Assembly (NCBI GenBank): GCA_905182985.1 | Contig: CAJJDN010000047.1 | Coordinates: forward strand, 331,522 to 395,521 | From: Paramecium sonneborni | Lineage: Eukaryota > Ciliophora > Oligohymenophorea > Peniculida > Parameciidae | Length of the DNA: 64,000 bases | Direction of reading: 5' to 3' | Shown here: piece by piece, positions 50,731 through 64,000 of the stretch | Layout of the letters: the number at the start of each line of letters is the position of its first letter | Numbering within the stretch: the stretch's first letter is position 1 | The notes under the pieces: model-generated | What the model was told of the DNA's origin: nothing | What the model saw: only the letters and a program-made list of their open reading frames with translations | The model's database searches: none | Position numbers and translations under genes: made by a program

Positions 50731-51056
50731 TAATATATATATTTAATAATTTTTTGGATTTCGAATGAGTAGATTCATTTTTTAATTGAAATCAAATGAT
50801 TTTAAGAAAGGTTCCATTTATAGAAAAATAATAAGTATAATATATAAGTATTTAATAATTTCTCTTAAACAATCAAAATAAAATACTTTTTTTGTTAGAG
50901 CCTTCTTATTAATTGTAAAATTTAGATATATTCAATAAAAATAAAAAAGGAAGTTATATGATAAATATAAAATATGAGTTATAAGTTAAAAATAATAAAA
51001 TCAAATGACAATAAAGGAAGATTAATGTTAAGATAATATTAAGAAAATACCAGTAA
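50731..51056. other. Convergent intergenic region
   Basis: 326 bp of AT-rich DNA between the convergent stops of the hypothetical protein and casein kinase 1. Nothing was recognised in it. Confidence 0.5.
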
Positions 51057-52569
<1,513 letters not shown>

Positions 52570-52668
52570 TTTATTAATAAATTTAATATGTTAAACAATT
52601 TAATAACCATAATAGCTGAATGTTAAATCAATTCAGAATAGATTAAATAACTCTTTGTTGATCCACAT

Positions 52669-53625
52669 ATGGCTTTCCAAATGTTATCATCTAATGGACA
52701 TGATATAGATCAATCAGATATCAAAAGGTTCATTTCACTTAATGATGAAGAAATTAAACATTTAATCACATAATTCAATTCTAACTCTGATACAAGATTT
52801 ACATATTCTGAGTATCCTTCACATCATTATGTAGTTTCGCAAATTCATTGAAGATCAATAACAACAACCATATCAAAGATGTACTTATCAAACTTTTGTA
52901 ATAAGAAGCAATTAATTTTAAGTAAATTATTTGTGTTTTCCATAGATTATAGTAAAGTTCAAATACTTAAAGAAGATTCTAATTTTAATCCTAATCAATT
53001 ATTTAATTAGATTGATGAGTTTCACTAAGGCTATATTACTCATAGGACATTAAAAAAAACAACCAATCTATCTAACGACTATATCTCAGCCTTCTTTAGA
53101 TTTCTTGATAAAGATAATGATGGAAGAATTTTTTAAACTGAATTTTTATCAGCCTTTAAATGCCCAAAAAAATTACAATTAGCTCTTTAATATCAAGATT
53201 TAAGATAAAGTTAAGAAAAAGAAAAATATATTATTTTATAATCTTAATAGATTTAATAAAATCTTTAAATAAGTGAAGAGAAAAATAGTCAATCTAGAAT
53301 TAAATAAGTCTAACAATTATTACAAAGTAGATAGAATCTTGATCGCTCATAAGGTTATAATTCATATTCATCCTTATAAAAAGTTAGACAATAATTGCTA
53401 TAAATTGACTATATTAGAAGAAACTCATAACGTGAAACTTTTGAAAGACTTCTTAAATATTAACATTAATTGATTAAAAATATCAAAGAAAAAAATGAAG
53501 AAACAACTTAAAAATAAAAAAATCTAAGTAATCTCCATGATTAATTATATACCATGAGAACACAATAAGACTTAAGTCTTAAAAGAAAAAGAGAGTATAG
53601 TATTCATAGCTAATCTTAATTATGA
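52669..53625 (+). CDS. EF-hand protein
   Basis: 294 aa. An N-terminal pair of degenerate hands (SLNDEEIKHLITQFNSNSD..., QIDEFHQGYITHRTLKK) precedes a canonical loop DKDNDGRIFQTE with an intact 1-3-5-12 ligand pattern. A long Gln/Lys/Arg-rich helical tail follows. It is not fused to a kinase. Introns of 23, 25 and 24 nt give an exact 295-codon frame; the 25-nt intron was found only by following the protein frame. Probably a Ca2+-binding adaptor of unknown target. Confidence 0.8.
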
Positions 53626-53753
53626 TTATTTTTTATGAAATATTTGAATTTCTAAAAATTACTTTATTCTAAGTTTAAACATCATTTTTGATTACTTTTT
53701 ACATTAATATATAATCTTAATTAAGTGTTTCCATTAGATTTTTAATTTTTAGA

Positions 53754-55553
53754 ATGCTTAATATTAAAGCCTCAAAAAAAAATTAAAGTTAAATTACCTT
53801 CTTCAAGAATTGGAGATTTCGATCATAAGTTTTATGTGCATAAACTATTTATATCATTATAGTAACTTTAATTGGATCAGGGTACTTTATTTTTGTCTAA
53901 AACTTTCTCATTTAGGAAATATCTCATGAGTCCTTTATTATACTAGCATAAAGAATTCTTAGTAAACAAAGTTATATATATTCCATTTTGAATAAACACT
54001 AATTGTAATACGGATTAATGTTAACAAATAACTCATTGAAAGTTATTAATTCATTATATGAATAATAATAGATGATGAATATTACTTATAAAAATCATAT
54101 CAACAAATGCGATGAATTTGAAAATCCATCAACTTTTTTATCGTATTTGGCCAACACTTCTTGTTATTGCTATGGACTACCAAATGATAATGAAGAATAC
54201 TCTCAACATTAGAATAAAATATCTCTAGGAACCTTACTATTGTAAACATTTCTAATATAAAATAACTTATACCGAACCTATTTTACATCTAATACTTAAG
54301 ATCAATTTTATGTATTTTAACCATGTAAATATTATCCTCCAACATATGATCCTTCATTAAGACCCTGGTTTATAAACCATAACTAGAGTATAGATGAAGT
54401 ATAAAATTCATAACCTTATTTTGCATTCAGTGGTGGTATCACTTTAACTAAAACTATGAATTTAAAAGGATTAGATGATTCAGTTTAAGGAATTATTGGT
54501 ACTGATATCATAATGAAGATCTTTTTTTCTCAAAATGACGCTAGTTAAATTGATTTCATTCTTATCGACCAATTAGGCCAAATACTTCTTAGTAATCATT
54601 ATACATTAAATTCAACAAAGGTTGACTTTTATTATAATTAATCAGTAACAGGATTTGATTATTTAGATTTTTAAACTATAATGAATTTTTCAAAAGGGTT
54701 AAATTATTCTAATCATTGTGAAATACCAATTAAATTAGCCTTATGTTTGCATGACAAATCAAAAAATAAAAATTATTATGTGAAAGTGCAAAAATTATAA
54801 TCGGAAAACTATTATCTAATAACAAAAGTTGATTAAACTCTATATAAGAATAATGTTGATTTGATGGTAGACGGAATAAATACAAAAAGCAAGAAAATTG
54901 TTTATGATTTTATTTGTTGTGTAATCATATCACTTTTTTTATGTGGCTGTTGTTACATATGTACTATCATTATTCTGGAAAAACCATTATATAAATTAAT
55001 GAATATTTCATTAAATCGCAATTTAATGTTGACTTCAATTGTCGAACATTTAACACGTTTCAGCAATGATACAATAGATAATTTTGCAAATGCCTTCACA
55101 GGATTAATTAATTATGATAATCGCCATAAAAAAACATTTAATAATGAAACTAAAAAAGAATTAGAAAATATCTTTTGTTATTTACCATAAAATGTTACTA
55201 TTTCTCGAAAATTAATATTACTGATTAAAGAAAAATTACCTGTATGTATAATTTATTTCTATGATAGGATTATAAAAAATAAAATAAATCTTTATTTTAT
55301 TTAAATAGCCTTGATAAACTTAAAATAATAAAAGACTTCTTAATTAATGAAAGAAAAATTCTTTCCATTTGATTTTTTTATTTATATTTATAATATTGAA
55401 ACAAAACGTTTATATTTGCTACTAAAAATGTTTAAATCTAAAAAGTAAAAATCACCAGCCCTATAAAAACAGTCCATTTAAGGATAAATTTCATTTTGTA
55501 AAAAAAATAATTACCTCAAGGTTAAAAAAAATAATTTATCAATCAATAAATGA
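53754..55553 (+). CDS. Cache-type (dCache-like) membrane protein B
   Basis: Intronless, 599 aa. Starts MLNIKASKKNQSQIT, then FFKNWRFRSQVLC (compare RNWRI in protein A) and a membrane segment (TIYIIIVTLIGSGYFIFV). The extracellular-type domain carries CKYYPPTYDPSLRPWFINH, QPYFAFSGGITLTKTM, VQGIIGTDIIMKIF and IDFILIDQLGQILLS, the usual dCache pattern. A cysteine-rich second membrane segment follows (FICCVIISLFLCGCCYICTII), then a cytoplasmic tail of about 200 residues. The exact end is uncertain, since the last 40 residues are low-complexity. Related to the proteins at 38332-39816 and 61141-62819. Confidence 0.8.
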
Positions 55554-55669
55554 AATGATCAATTATTACAACTTCTAAGAAAAACAGTAAATTTTGTTGT
55601 AGAAGCTATTTAATTTTTAGACAATAATATTTCTTGTAGAAGAAAACAAATAATAATTTAGATTAGCAA

Positions 55670-56110
55670 ATGAATATTTTCAATAATAATAATTTTTTAA
55701 ATAACTTAAACAAAGAATGCTAAAGTAATTTTCAAGTTTAGAGTATAGGTTAAATAGAGAAATATTTAATAGATTATTTTAAAAAACTCAAATCAGAAAA
55801 ATGGAAAGTTTATTTTTAAAAAGATGAAAAATACTAATAAACTAAATATTCAATAAATTCATTTAAGGTAATAGAAAATTATTATTTGAAGTTAGGATAT
55901 ATAAATAGAAGTGTAAAGAATGATTAATCTGGATTAGTTTGCTTTTTGAAAATAAAAACTAATTCTTCAAATATAAATATAATTCATATTAGAATTTAAT
56001 AGTTAACTTATTCCTCATTAGAAATAACAAATTACAGGATTTAACAATAATAATTCAAGCCAAAAAAGCAGGGTAAATAAACTAGAAAGTAAATTGTAAA
56101 GTAAAACTGA
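55670..56110 (+). CDS. Hypothetical N-rich protein
   Basis: 146 aa, no intron in this model. Begins MNIFNNNNFLNNLNKE; then EKYLIDYFKKLKSEKWKVYF and VIENYYLKLGYINRSVKN, ending in a Lys/Gln-rich stretch. The composition is protein-like, but the stop may lie inside an unrecognised intron and the gene may continue. Bases from 55727 onward are repeated after the N at 56831, so 56832-57215 is the same sequence without the start. Confidence 0.5.
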
Positions 56111-56409
56111 ATAATATTTGTTGAACTAAAAATAAGCTTGAAGTACTTTAGGTATTGATTATTTTCTAAATAAATAATTTAAAGTAGATTATTATTTTAT
56201 TTTAAAATGTACAAAAGGCAATAAAAATTGTTTTAAGAAAATAAAAATACTAAAGTACTAAAATACAGAAGTTTTATCTAACTAAACTCAATTCAATGAA
56301 TATATTTCTGAGATTTCAAACAGAATATGAGATTTGCTTCAGAACTCTTGAGTAATAAAAAGATAAATGATTTTTAACATTAATTTAGTTAATTAATTTA
56401 ATCAGAATA

Positions 56410-56700
56410 ATGGATCAACAATCCATTTTTGAATATCTAGATACTTTATAGCTACAAATAACAGATCCAGTTTAAAAGCAACTTGAGTATTATCATGATA
56501 AAAAAAACATGATAACTTCTTAAAAGAAGATTTCTAGTCCTCAATTTAGATCACCTCAAATCAATCCCTTATTAGGTGATTAGTTAAACATTAGAAAAAC
56601 ATTATCCCAACAAACAATTGCTTTACCAGAACATGTAAACAGTTTAAATATAAATTCTCATAAAAAAAGCCATTTTGAGAAGAGAATTACTTTTTAATGA
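56410..56700 (+). CDS. Small hypothetical protein (first copy)
   Basis: 96 aa, intronless: MDQQSIFEYLDTLQLQITD, then a Ser/Gln/Pro-rich middle (KKISSPQFRSPQINPLLG) and a basic end. The SP-containing stretches look like phosphorylation sites. No family recognised. It could also be the last exon of the preceding N-rich gene. Confidence 0.5.
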
Positions 56701-57514
56701 CATATAAATATACAATTTGCATTATAAATTTAATATAAATGAAATCAACATATATTATAGTTAAGAATAACTTAAAGTAAATAAAAGCTATTTATTGATA
56801 TAAAGAGATTTAATAGATTATAAAAGTATANAATTTTCAAGTTTAGAGTATAGGTTAAATAGAGAAATATTTAATAGATTATTTTAAAAAACTCAAATCA
56901 GAAAAATGGAAAGTTTATTTTTAAAAAGATGAAAAATACTAATAAACTAAATATTCAATAAATTCATTTAAGGTAATAGAAAATTATTATTTGAAGTTAG
57001 GATATATAAATAGAAGTGTAAAGAATGATTAATCTGGATTAGTTTGCTTTTTGAAAATAAAAACTAATTCTTCAAATATAAATATAATTCATATTAGAAT
57101 TTAATAGTTAACTTATTCCTCATTAGAAATAACAAATTACAGGATTTAACAATAATAATTCAAGCCAAAAAAGCAGGGTAAATAAACTAGAAAGTAAATT
57201 GTAAAGTAAAACTGAATAATATTTGTTGAACTAAAAATAAGCTTGAAGTACTTTAGGTATTGATTATTTTCTAAATAAATAATTTAAAGTAGATTATTAT
57301 TTTATTTTAAAATGTACAAAAGGCAATAAAAATTGTTTTAAGAAAATAAAAATACTAAAGTACTAAAATACAGAAGTTTTATCTAACTAAACTCAATTCA
57401 ATGAATATATTTCTGAGATTTCAAACAGAATATGAGATTTGCTTCAGAACTCTTGAGTAATAAAAAGATAAATGATTTTTAACATTAATTTAGTTAATTA
57501 ATTTAATCAGAATA

Positions 57515-57805
57515 ATGGATCAACAATCCATTTTTGAATATCTAGATACTTTATAGCTACAAATAACAGATCCAGTTTAAAAGCAACTTGAGTATTATCA
57601 TGATAAAAAAAACATGATAACTTCTTAAAAGAAGATTTCTAGTCCTCAATTTAGATCACCTCAAATCAATCCCTTATTAGGTGATTAGTTAAACATTAGA
57701 AAAACATTATCCCAACAAACAATTGCTTTACCAGAACATGTAAACAGTTTAAATATAAATTCTCATAAAAAAAGCCATTTTGAGAAGAGAATTACTTTTT
57801 AATGA
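57515..57805 (+). CDS. Small hypothetical protein (second copy, artefact)
   Basis: Identical to 56410-56700, lying in the second half of the repeated block. It probably represents the same single gene. Confidence 0.5.
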
Positions 57806-57935
57806 CATATAAATATACAATTTGCATTATAAATTTAATATAAATGAAATCAACATATATTATAGTTAAGAATAACTTAAAGTAAATAAAAGCTATTTAT
57901 TGATATAAAGAGATTTAATAGATTATAAAAGTATA

Positions 57936-58606
57936 TAAATAAGATTTTTAAAAGATTATAATTAACTTTCACACAAAAATAAACCTAAGATTTCTAACCT
58001 CTTTAATGATTAATAATCATAAAGCAATAGCATATTAAACTTTCAAGTATTTTACTACTTATAATTGAGAAAGTTGAAAAATAAAATAAAAACAATCATT
58101 CAGTTTTTATTAAATGCTAAATCAATTAGTTATTCTAAAAACTAAAGAAACATTAAAACTATCAAGTCAAATTACAAAAAAGTTTAAGTAAAATAAAATA
58201 AATTGTTGTTTTATAAAATAGTCTTCCATAAAGGAAGTCTTTAATCAATGTATAAGAATTACAAGAAATTATAATTTTCAAAAAAATTGAAGTAATCAAA
58301 CTTCCCCTAAGTATTTATGCTTTCCATAAAAAAAATAAGTGACACATTTGGAAACTAAACTTATAAGAATTCTAGATATAAAATAATATGAAGTAAAAAA
58401 CGAAAAAAATATATGTTGATTTTAGAATTATAAAAAAGTAAAAGAATAAGTAAAAAGATTATTCTTTTAAATAATGATTATTTTTTAATTTTATAAGTAT
58501 ATAAAGAATTTTATATAAAGAATAAGAAAGATGATATAATGTTTTAATAGGATAGAGTGTTGTTTTAGTGTATTATTTTGTACTTTTATTATTAAATATA
58601 TAATTT
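57936..58606. other. Intergenic, no gene seen
   Basis: About 670 bp of A-rich DNA between the repeat block and the next gene. Open stretches are lysine-rich and not protein-like. Confidence 0.5.
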
Positions 58607-59337
58607 ATGCAAGGAAATTAATCATTTTAAAAAGACTATTAAGAAGAAAACAAATTAATAAAGTAAAAACTTTTAGAATATTGGATTAAAGTTTAAAAAG
58701 CTTTTGATGAAGATTATGAAGAGATTTTATATTTGAGTTAAGAATCTGATCCAAATGATATCATAAATGCATTATTCATAATTGAAGATGCACGTTAAGA
58801 ATAATTTAAGGTGTAATATTGTTAAAATAGACATAGTTAGATAAGTAATAATATGAGGTTTTGAAAAAAGAATTATAATAATAAATAGAGAAAGTAGTTG
58901 AATTAGAAAAATAAAATTAAAACTTATCTTAATGTAAGAATAATTAAGATTTTCAATAGATAATAAGATAATTAGAAATAAAGATTAATGAACTATCTCT
59001 TGCTTTAGTTTAATGTAAAGAAGATAAAATAATATTCATGGAACAAGCATAAAAAGAAATATAATATTTAAAAGAGTAAGAATTAGAATTAAGGAGTAAA
59101 ATTTAAATCCTTTAATATGAACAATCAAAATAGTCTTCATTTTTAGAAACTGATGATAAAAGATTATCAAGAGACTTTGTAAATGATGACATTCTAAGTA
59201 AATCTATTTCTCCATAAATATAAAAAGTAAAGCTGGATTTTTCTAAGTTATTTTAAGGTTAAAATTTAAAAAAATTAACAAAAGTAGAGTAAGTATAAGG
59301 AATTACTCAAAAAGCATTTAAATTTGGTAATAAATGA
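58607..59337 (+). CDS. Coiled-coil hypothetical protein
   Basis: 236 aa. Begins MQGNQSFQKDYQEENKL. An acidic N-terminal part (DEDYEEILYLSQESDPND) is followed by about 110 residues of Gln/Glu/Lys coiled coil and a Ser/Lys tail. A single 20-nt intron (GTGTAATATTGTTAAAATAG) after EQFK gives an exact 237-codon frame and is among the shortest in the window. No family recognised. Confidence 0.65.
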
Positions 59338-59470
59338 GTTTAAATATATATATTTTATATGTTTAATTATTTCTTACTTTATTATTATATATATTTTGTA
59401 TTAATAAGAGATTAGAGAGTTATTATGTAAAAAATAATAATAAAATTAATTACAAAAATAATAAAATATA

Positions 59471-60915
59471 TCAAATATATCTGTTTAAACTCTTTAAATC
59501 AGTAAAGCGTCTATGTTAATCACTTAATTCAGTTGAAGCACTTAATAATGATAATAATAATACGTTTGATGTGTATTTGAATCTATTCTTTTATTAGTTC
59601 CAAAAGTTTGTTTTAAATACATTAAAGTTTCTTCATTTCTTCTAATAATCATTTCAAGTTACTCCAATTTTGTAAAAGATAAATGGCTTTACTTAAATAT
59701 AAAAAATTTATACTTCTTTTTGTTTTTTGTTATCATGAATAAATTATTAGAATTGTAATGAAATATTTTTATTAATATCCTCTTACTAATCTTACCTCTA
59801 TTTTAAAGTAATTAATTCTTTTTGAATTTTTTTTATAGATGTTTCAAATTTTTTTAAAGAATCATTTTATATATCTTATTTATTTGCAATTTGAGTAATA
59901 GAAATTTTCTTATTTTATGAGAAGAGATTATTAAAAATTGAGACTGAAAGATTATTTTTTATTTTATCACTTTCATTATTAGTTATAGATTTATCTGATT
60001 TTTAGAATGGAGCATCAATTCCAGATGGTTTATTAATAGCCATAGAAGGTGTCCTTTTTCTATCTGGAGTAATAGTATGTTTAATTACATTTTTTTAAGA
60101 ATTTTAATGTATTAGTAATGATTATTATTGTTAAATATTTGGATTTTATAAGTAGAGAATATTTTTATTAACTTGATTTATTTTTTATTAATGTTAAGAT
60201 TAAGATTATTGTTATTATGAATTAATATTATTTAAAGATGGTTATAATGTATTCTAATGAGCAAATTGAATTTAAACAGGAGAAACTGTTGTTGTTTTCT
60301 TTTATAATTCTTTTGTAAAACTCATTTTATTGAATTAATCTAACTTATCACTATTCATTAAATGAGTTACATCTCTTAATTAAGCTTACTAGAAATTATT
60401 ATTATTATTATATACTATCTAACTTATTAAAGTAGAATTTTGTCTGTTGTGCTCATTTTTTAAATTCTCTTTTTAATCATCATTATTATTTTTTTATTCA
60501 ACACTGCATGTTTATCTTTTTTAAGTATTTATATTCAATTTAATTCCTGAAGTTAACTTTTTGGCAGATTCTTAAGTTTATTCAACACTTGATAATAAAT
60601 CATTCTATTCAGGAATCAAAAATAAATTATTAGATTAATAAGTTCCAATATTTTATTTTTTTTTAACATTACCAAAAGTTAATCCGCAATTTTCCTTAAG
60701 ATGTTACATAACATAATCATCGTCTAATTTTTCAATTATAATTTCTTTTTCTGGAATTTAAGGTTGAATATGTGATGTCTATTAATCATAATTTAAGTTT
60801 CGCATACATGATTAAATATCTCTATAAAGTGTTTCTTATCATCTTATTGACATAATGCATTTTTTAAATCAACTTCTGAATTAGATTAAGTTCTTCTATG
60901 CTTATGCTTACTCAT
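59471..60915 (-). CDS. N/Q-rich low-complexity protein
   Basis: 456 aa. Begins MSKHKHRRTQSNSEVDLKN. Most of the protein is Asn/Gln/Ser/Lys-rich and disordered in appearance, with short polyN and polyQ runs made mostly of AAT and TAA codons. A TPDRKRTPSMAINKPSG segment resembles proline-directed phosphosites. The last 110 residues are helical (KKFETSIKKIQKELITLKQ, FTKLEQLEMIIRRNEETLM). Introns of 29, 22 and 23 nt give an exact 457-codon frame. No family recognised. Confidence 0.7.
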
Positions 60916-61140
60916 TCAAATTTGAATATTTCTGTTTATTTTATATATTTTATTATAGTTAAGTAGAACATTTTTTTATTTATCGTATATAGAGTTCTGG
61001 TTGTCAACATATTCTGATAAGTTATTACAATTAAAATTGAAATTATACAATAACCTTAATTATAGATTTGATAAAATATATAATATTGAAATATCATACA
61101 TAAATGAGAATATCAAAATTAAGTAAATTCAAATTGATTT

Positions 61141-62819
61141 TCATTTTGTAGCATAATTATAACAACATCTTATTCTCTTTTAATGAAGTCTCAAGAAATC
61201 AAATGGATAAAATTCTCTTAATTCTTCATCTTATAAGTTATGATTCTAATTTATTTTTAAAATGCTTACTTGAAAATTAGAAATCTTAAATTATAAAGTC
61301 TCCAAAGGTTTTAAAGGAAACTATATTTATTCAAGTTCTTAACATGTGATATTCTTTCTTCCTTCTTTATGATTAAATAATTTAATGTTCATTTTCCTGA
61401 AGGCTTCGTGTAATTCTTAAATAGTCTTTAAAGAATATTTGCTCTATTTAAGATGAACCTTCTAATTGATTTACTGTTACATAAGATCATATTCTTTTGT
61501 TATCTATTAACTAGTGTATAATATTAGATTTGTTATTGGACTTAATGTTACATAAATTACTAATGAACTTAAAAGCATTGATAATAATGCCGTTGTAATT
61601 CCAATCAATACATACATCCTGAAAAAATCTTAAAAATTGTTTTTTATTTAACTAAGCTAATTTAATAGTTCTTTCTCTTTCTCAAGAAGATCTACTTAAC
61701 TAAAACGATAAAATTTCAAATCTTATACATTAGTAAAATTAAATCCGTAGGATAAAGGAATTTTGCTACGATTAATTCTTCAGTATTTGCTACTGTATTG
61801 TATCTACATAGTCTTTCATTATTAAATAATTGTTCAATCTTTGAACAATTATTAATAAAACTGTTCTTATGTAATGAATTATTTATTTGCTCAAAATCAT
61901 CCAAATTAAATCCTGATTTATCAGTATCATATATATATGCATCTTCACTAATATTGAATTAACTTAATAAAAATTGACCTTTTTAATCTATTATTGAAAA
62001 TGTAACATTTTCTTATTTCTATTATAGAGTATTAAATAAACTAAAATTTAAATCACTTCCAAGAACACCATCCAATTATCCATTTATATTTGTCATATTC
62101 CTTGTCTATGTAACCATAAATAAAAACCAAGTCCATACAATGTATGGATCACTAAAATAAGTCAAATTATAATTTTTATCTTCTATTTACTTTAAATGAT
62201 TAGTATACCATATCCTTCTATGTGGCTTATAATTAGGAAAAGGATCTCCAGGCCAAATGGAAAAGTACATTTGATCTCCAATTGTTGAAAATAATAAATC
62301 TAAATCCATATCCATAATTGGTAGGGTTTAAGTTAAAAAAGAAGAATAATTCATTGCTAATTAATCCTTATTTGTAAGAGGATATAATTTATCTCCAAAG
62401 AAACCAAAACAAAATGTTTATTCATATTAATATTTGTCCATTTTATCATCATAATTAAGGCAATTTAATGGTTACTATATATATTCCAATTCTATAGATT
62501 ATATGAATTGATATAAAAAATCAGACTTTAAAAGATGAGTCTAACTTCTCAATAACACTTCCTAAGAACTTCTCACTTATAAATAACTAATCATATCTGT
62601 TTTTTTGTAATATTATGTAACATAGAATTCTAATGAAATATTTGAGTACATATCTATAATGTGTTAAAATGCCAAATAACTTATTAGGGTTAATAATGTT
62701 CCTACAAAAAATTAAATTAGCACTTGAATTATCAATACTTATGTTCTAACTGTTAATTTATTAAAACCAAATAAAGAACTTAAGCAGATTTAACTTTTAC
62801 GATTTTCTGATTTTTCCAT
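61141..62819 (-). CDS. Cache-type (dCache-like) membrane protein C
   Basis: 549 aa, one 29-nt intron. The first membrane segment (VLIIQVLIQFFVGTLLTLI) precedes a Cache-like ectodomain: YKPHRRIWYTNHLKQ, YFSDPYIVWTWFLFMV, GQLDGVLGSDLNFSLF and VTFSIIDQKGQFLLSQ. The second membrane segment (YVLIGITTALLSMLLSSLVIYV) is followed by a cytoplasmic helical tail (LSPITNLILYTSQQI, QELHEAFRKMNIKLF). The DPY-x-x-W motif is shared with protein A. Together with 38332-39816 and 53754-55553 this makes three paralogues within 25 kb. Confidence 0.8.
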
Positions 62820-63459
62820 TATTTGTAATTTTATTTGAATAATAAACAAAATAATTATTGAATATCATAATCAATTCTTATTTCTAATTTAAAAATTACT
62901 TTATTTAATTTTTTTTGCATTCTACTAAGTTCTAATTTGAAAAGTTAGAAAAATTCAAAAAAGATAAGAAAATAATCATTAATTCATCAACATTAATTAA
63001 GATTTACAATAAAATGTACAAAATTATCAAATAATTAAAGTTAAATACTTTATTTATTTTGAAATTCCATATAATCATCTGATATTGATAAATGATTCCC
63101 ATTCATTCATAAAATTAGATATATGTAAAATAACTATATTTATATCATAATAAAATATCCACCATTATATTGAAATAATCAATGCGTATCAAACAGAATG
63201 CAAAAAAGATTATCACTTAAAATCCTATTGGTATCAATAAATATTCAGGTTATTTCATTTTATTGATACCTAAAAATGTTTAGTTATTAGTTTTACTTGA
63301 AATTTGTTTAAAAATACTGTAATAAAATTAATAATTTGCAAATAGGTTAAGCATATTATTTACTTCTAATGGACTAATAATTAATAAATTTATTATAAAC
63401 TAAAAGATTATTGAATTTTATTACCAAGCATAAATAATTGTAAATTGTAAATAAAAATA
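62820..63459. other. Divergent intergenic region
   Basis: About 640 bp of AT-rich DNA between the Cache protein C start and the small plus-strand ORF. It contains a short palindrome-like stretch around 63220-63265 (TTGGTATCAATAAAT... ATTTATTGATACC spacing), but no gene. Confidence 0.4.
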
Positions 63460-63825
63460 ATGAATACAGGAATGCTTCAATAGCAAATATTAAATGAAAT
63501 TATTAGTCAGGGATAAATCTTTTTAGTAAATAAACTATTGAATATCCATAAAAAGCATTAATTATAAGATGCTTAAATAATGCAATTACAAAAGTATGTT
63601 TTAAGTAGAATATAGAATAAATAAATACAACTAGCAACTAAAATATTAAAATTAATAATAGAAAAGAAATATTGTTGGGCTATCTCAATTATATTTCTAA
63701 TGTATGTATTATTACATATTACCATAATTCCATTAGAGGGCCTAGAATCTGTGAATATTTTAAATCAATTTACGCTTATCTTTAATTAATTAATAGTAAT
63801 TTCATTTGATAAATTGACTCTTTGA
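63460..63825 (+). CDS. Small single-pass membrane protein or 5' part of a gene leaving the window
   Basis: 121 aa, intronless: MNTGMLQQQILNEIISQGQ, a helical Lys/Gln region, then a membrane segment (CWAISIIFLMYVLLHITII) and a second hydrophobic stretch. The TGA at 63823 closes it, but in this genome that stop could lie in an intron of a longer gene continuing past the window end. Confidence 0.45.
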
Positions 63826-64000
63826 AATCATTTTAATTTACATGGTATATGGTCTACAGATATATCATAAAATCATCATTTTTTTGAATTACTTGGGTTT
63901 CAGTTTTGAGATCTATCTGAGCTTCTTAATCCATTGAAATATATGTATAATTAAAATAATTAAATTATGATTATTTAAATTTATTTACTACAGTAATTAT

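Larger units (their letters stand above)
55727..57935. repeat. Exact 1104-bp direct repeat around a single N
   Basis: Bases 55727-56830 recur at 56832-57935 (offset 1105) with only the N at 56831 between them. This is the third such block in the window and again is best read as an uncollapsed assembly overlap. Confidence 0.9.

Noticed and set aside
63820..64000. Telomere or chromosome end
   Set aside because: No G/C-rich telomeric repeat is present at either end of the window.

Overview
The window is macronuclear-type DNA of a ciliate, almost certainly a Paramecium species. The genes read through only if TAA and TAG code for glutamine and TGA is the sole stop. They are cut by introns of about 20-37 bases running from GT (usually GTA) to TAG or AAG. 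Intergenic spaces are often under 150 bp, the DNA is extremely AT-rich, and one gene is a trichocyst matrix protein, a family typical of Paramecium. Most models below were built by hand: for nearly all of them the genomic span minus the listed introns is an exact multiple of three and ends in TGA. Protein lengths refer to those spliced models.

Layout: 0-9 kb holds ribosomal protein eS19, a decayed non-LTR retrotransposon, a C-poor purine tract, a trichocyst matrix protein, diphthine-ammonia ligase DPH6 and a large unknown protein. 9.6-14.3 kb is one very large multi-pass membrane protein with a PAS-like segment. 15-32 kb is rich in cilium-related and coiled-coil genes: a Myb protein, a coiled-coil protein, a TTLL10-like ligase, an ARM/HEAT-like unknown, a second coiled-coil protein, a ZMYND12-like protein, an EF-hand-like gene, an IQCH homologue and an EGF/multi-TM protein. 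32-42 kb holds a cyclic-nucleotide-binding-domain K+ channel, a PLP-dependent alpha-oxoamine-synthase-family enzyme, the rRNA methyltransferase RRP8, a Cache-type membrane protein and a CDPK. 42-53.6 kb holds an NT-C2/coiled-coil protein, several unknown proteins, casein kinase 1 and an EF-hand protein. 53.7-64 kb holds two further Cache-type membrane proteins, N/Q-rich and coiled-coil unknowns, and a small membrane protein.

Functional reading: the set suits a motile, exocytotic cell. Axoneme parts and tubulin modification (TTLL10-like, ZMYND12-like, IQCH) sit beside membrane excitability and Ca2+ or cyclic-nucleotide signalling (CNBD K+ channel, CDPK, EF-hand proteins). Three related Cache receptors-like proteins and a PAS multi-TM protein may sense the environment. 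There is no evidence of operons; each gene has its own spacing and neighbours run on both strands.

Assembly warning: at three places a single N separates two identical copies of about 1.1-1.2 kb (5149-7553, 23418-25756, 55727-57935). These look like unmerged contig overlaps rather than biological duplications, and they create false partial gene copies, which are flagged. No tRNA, rRNA, CRISPR array or telomere repeat was seen.
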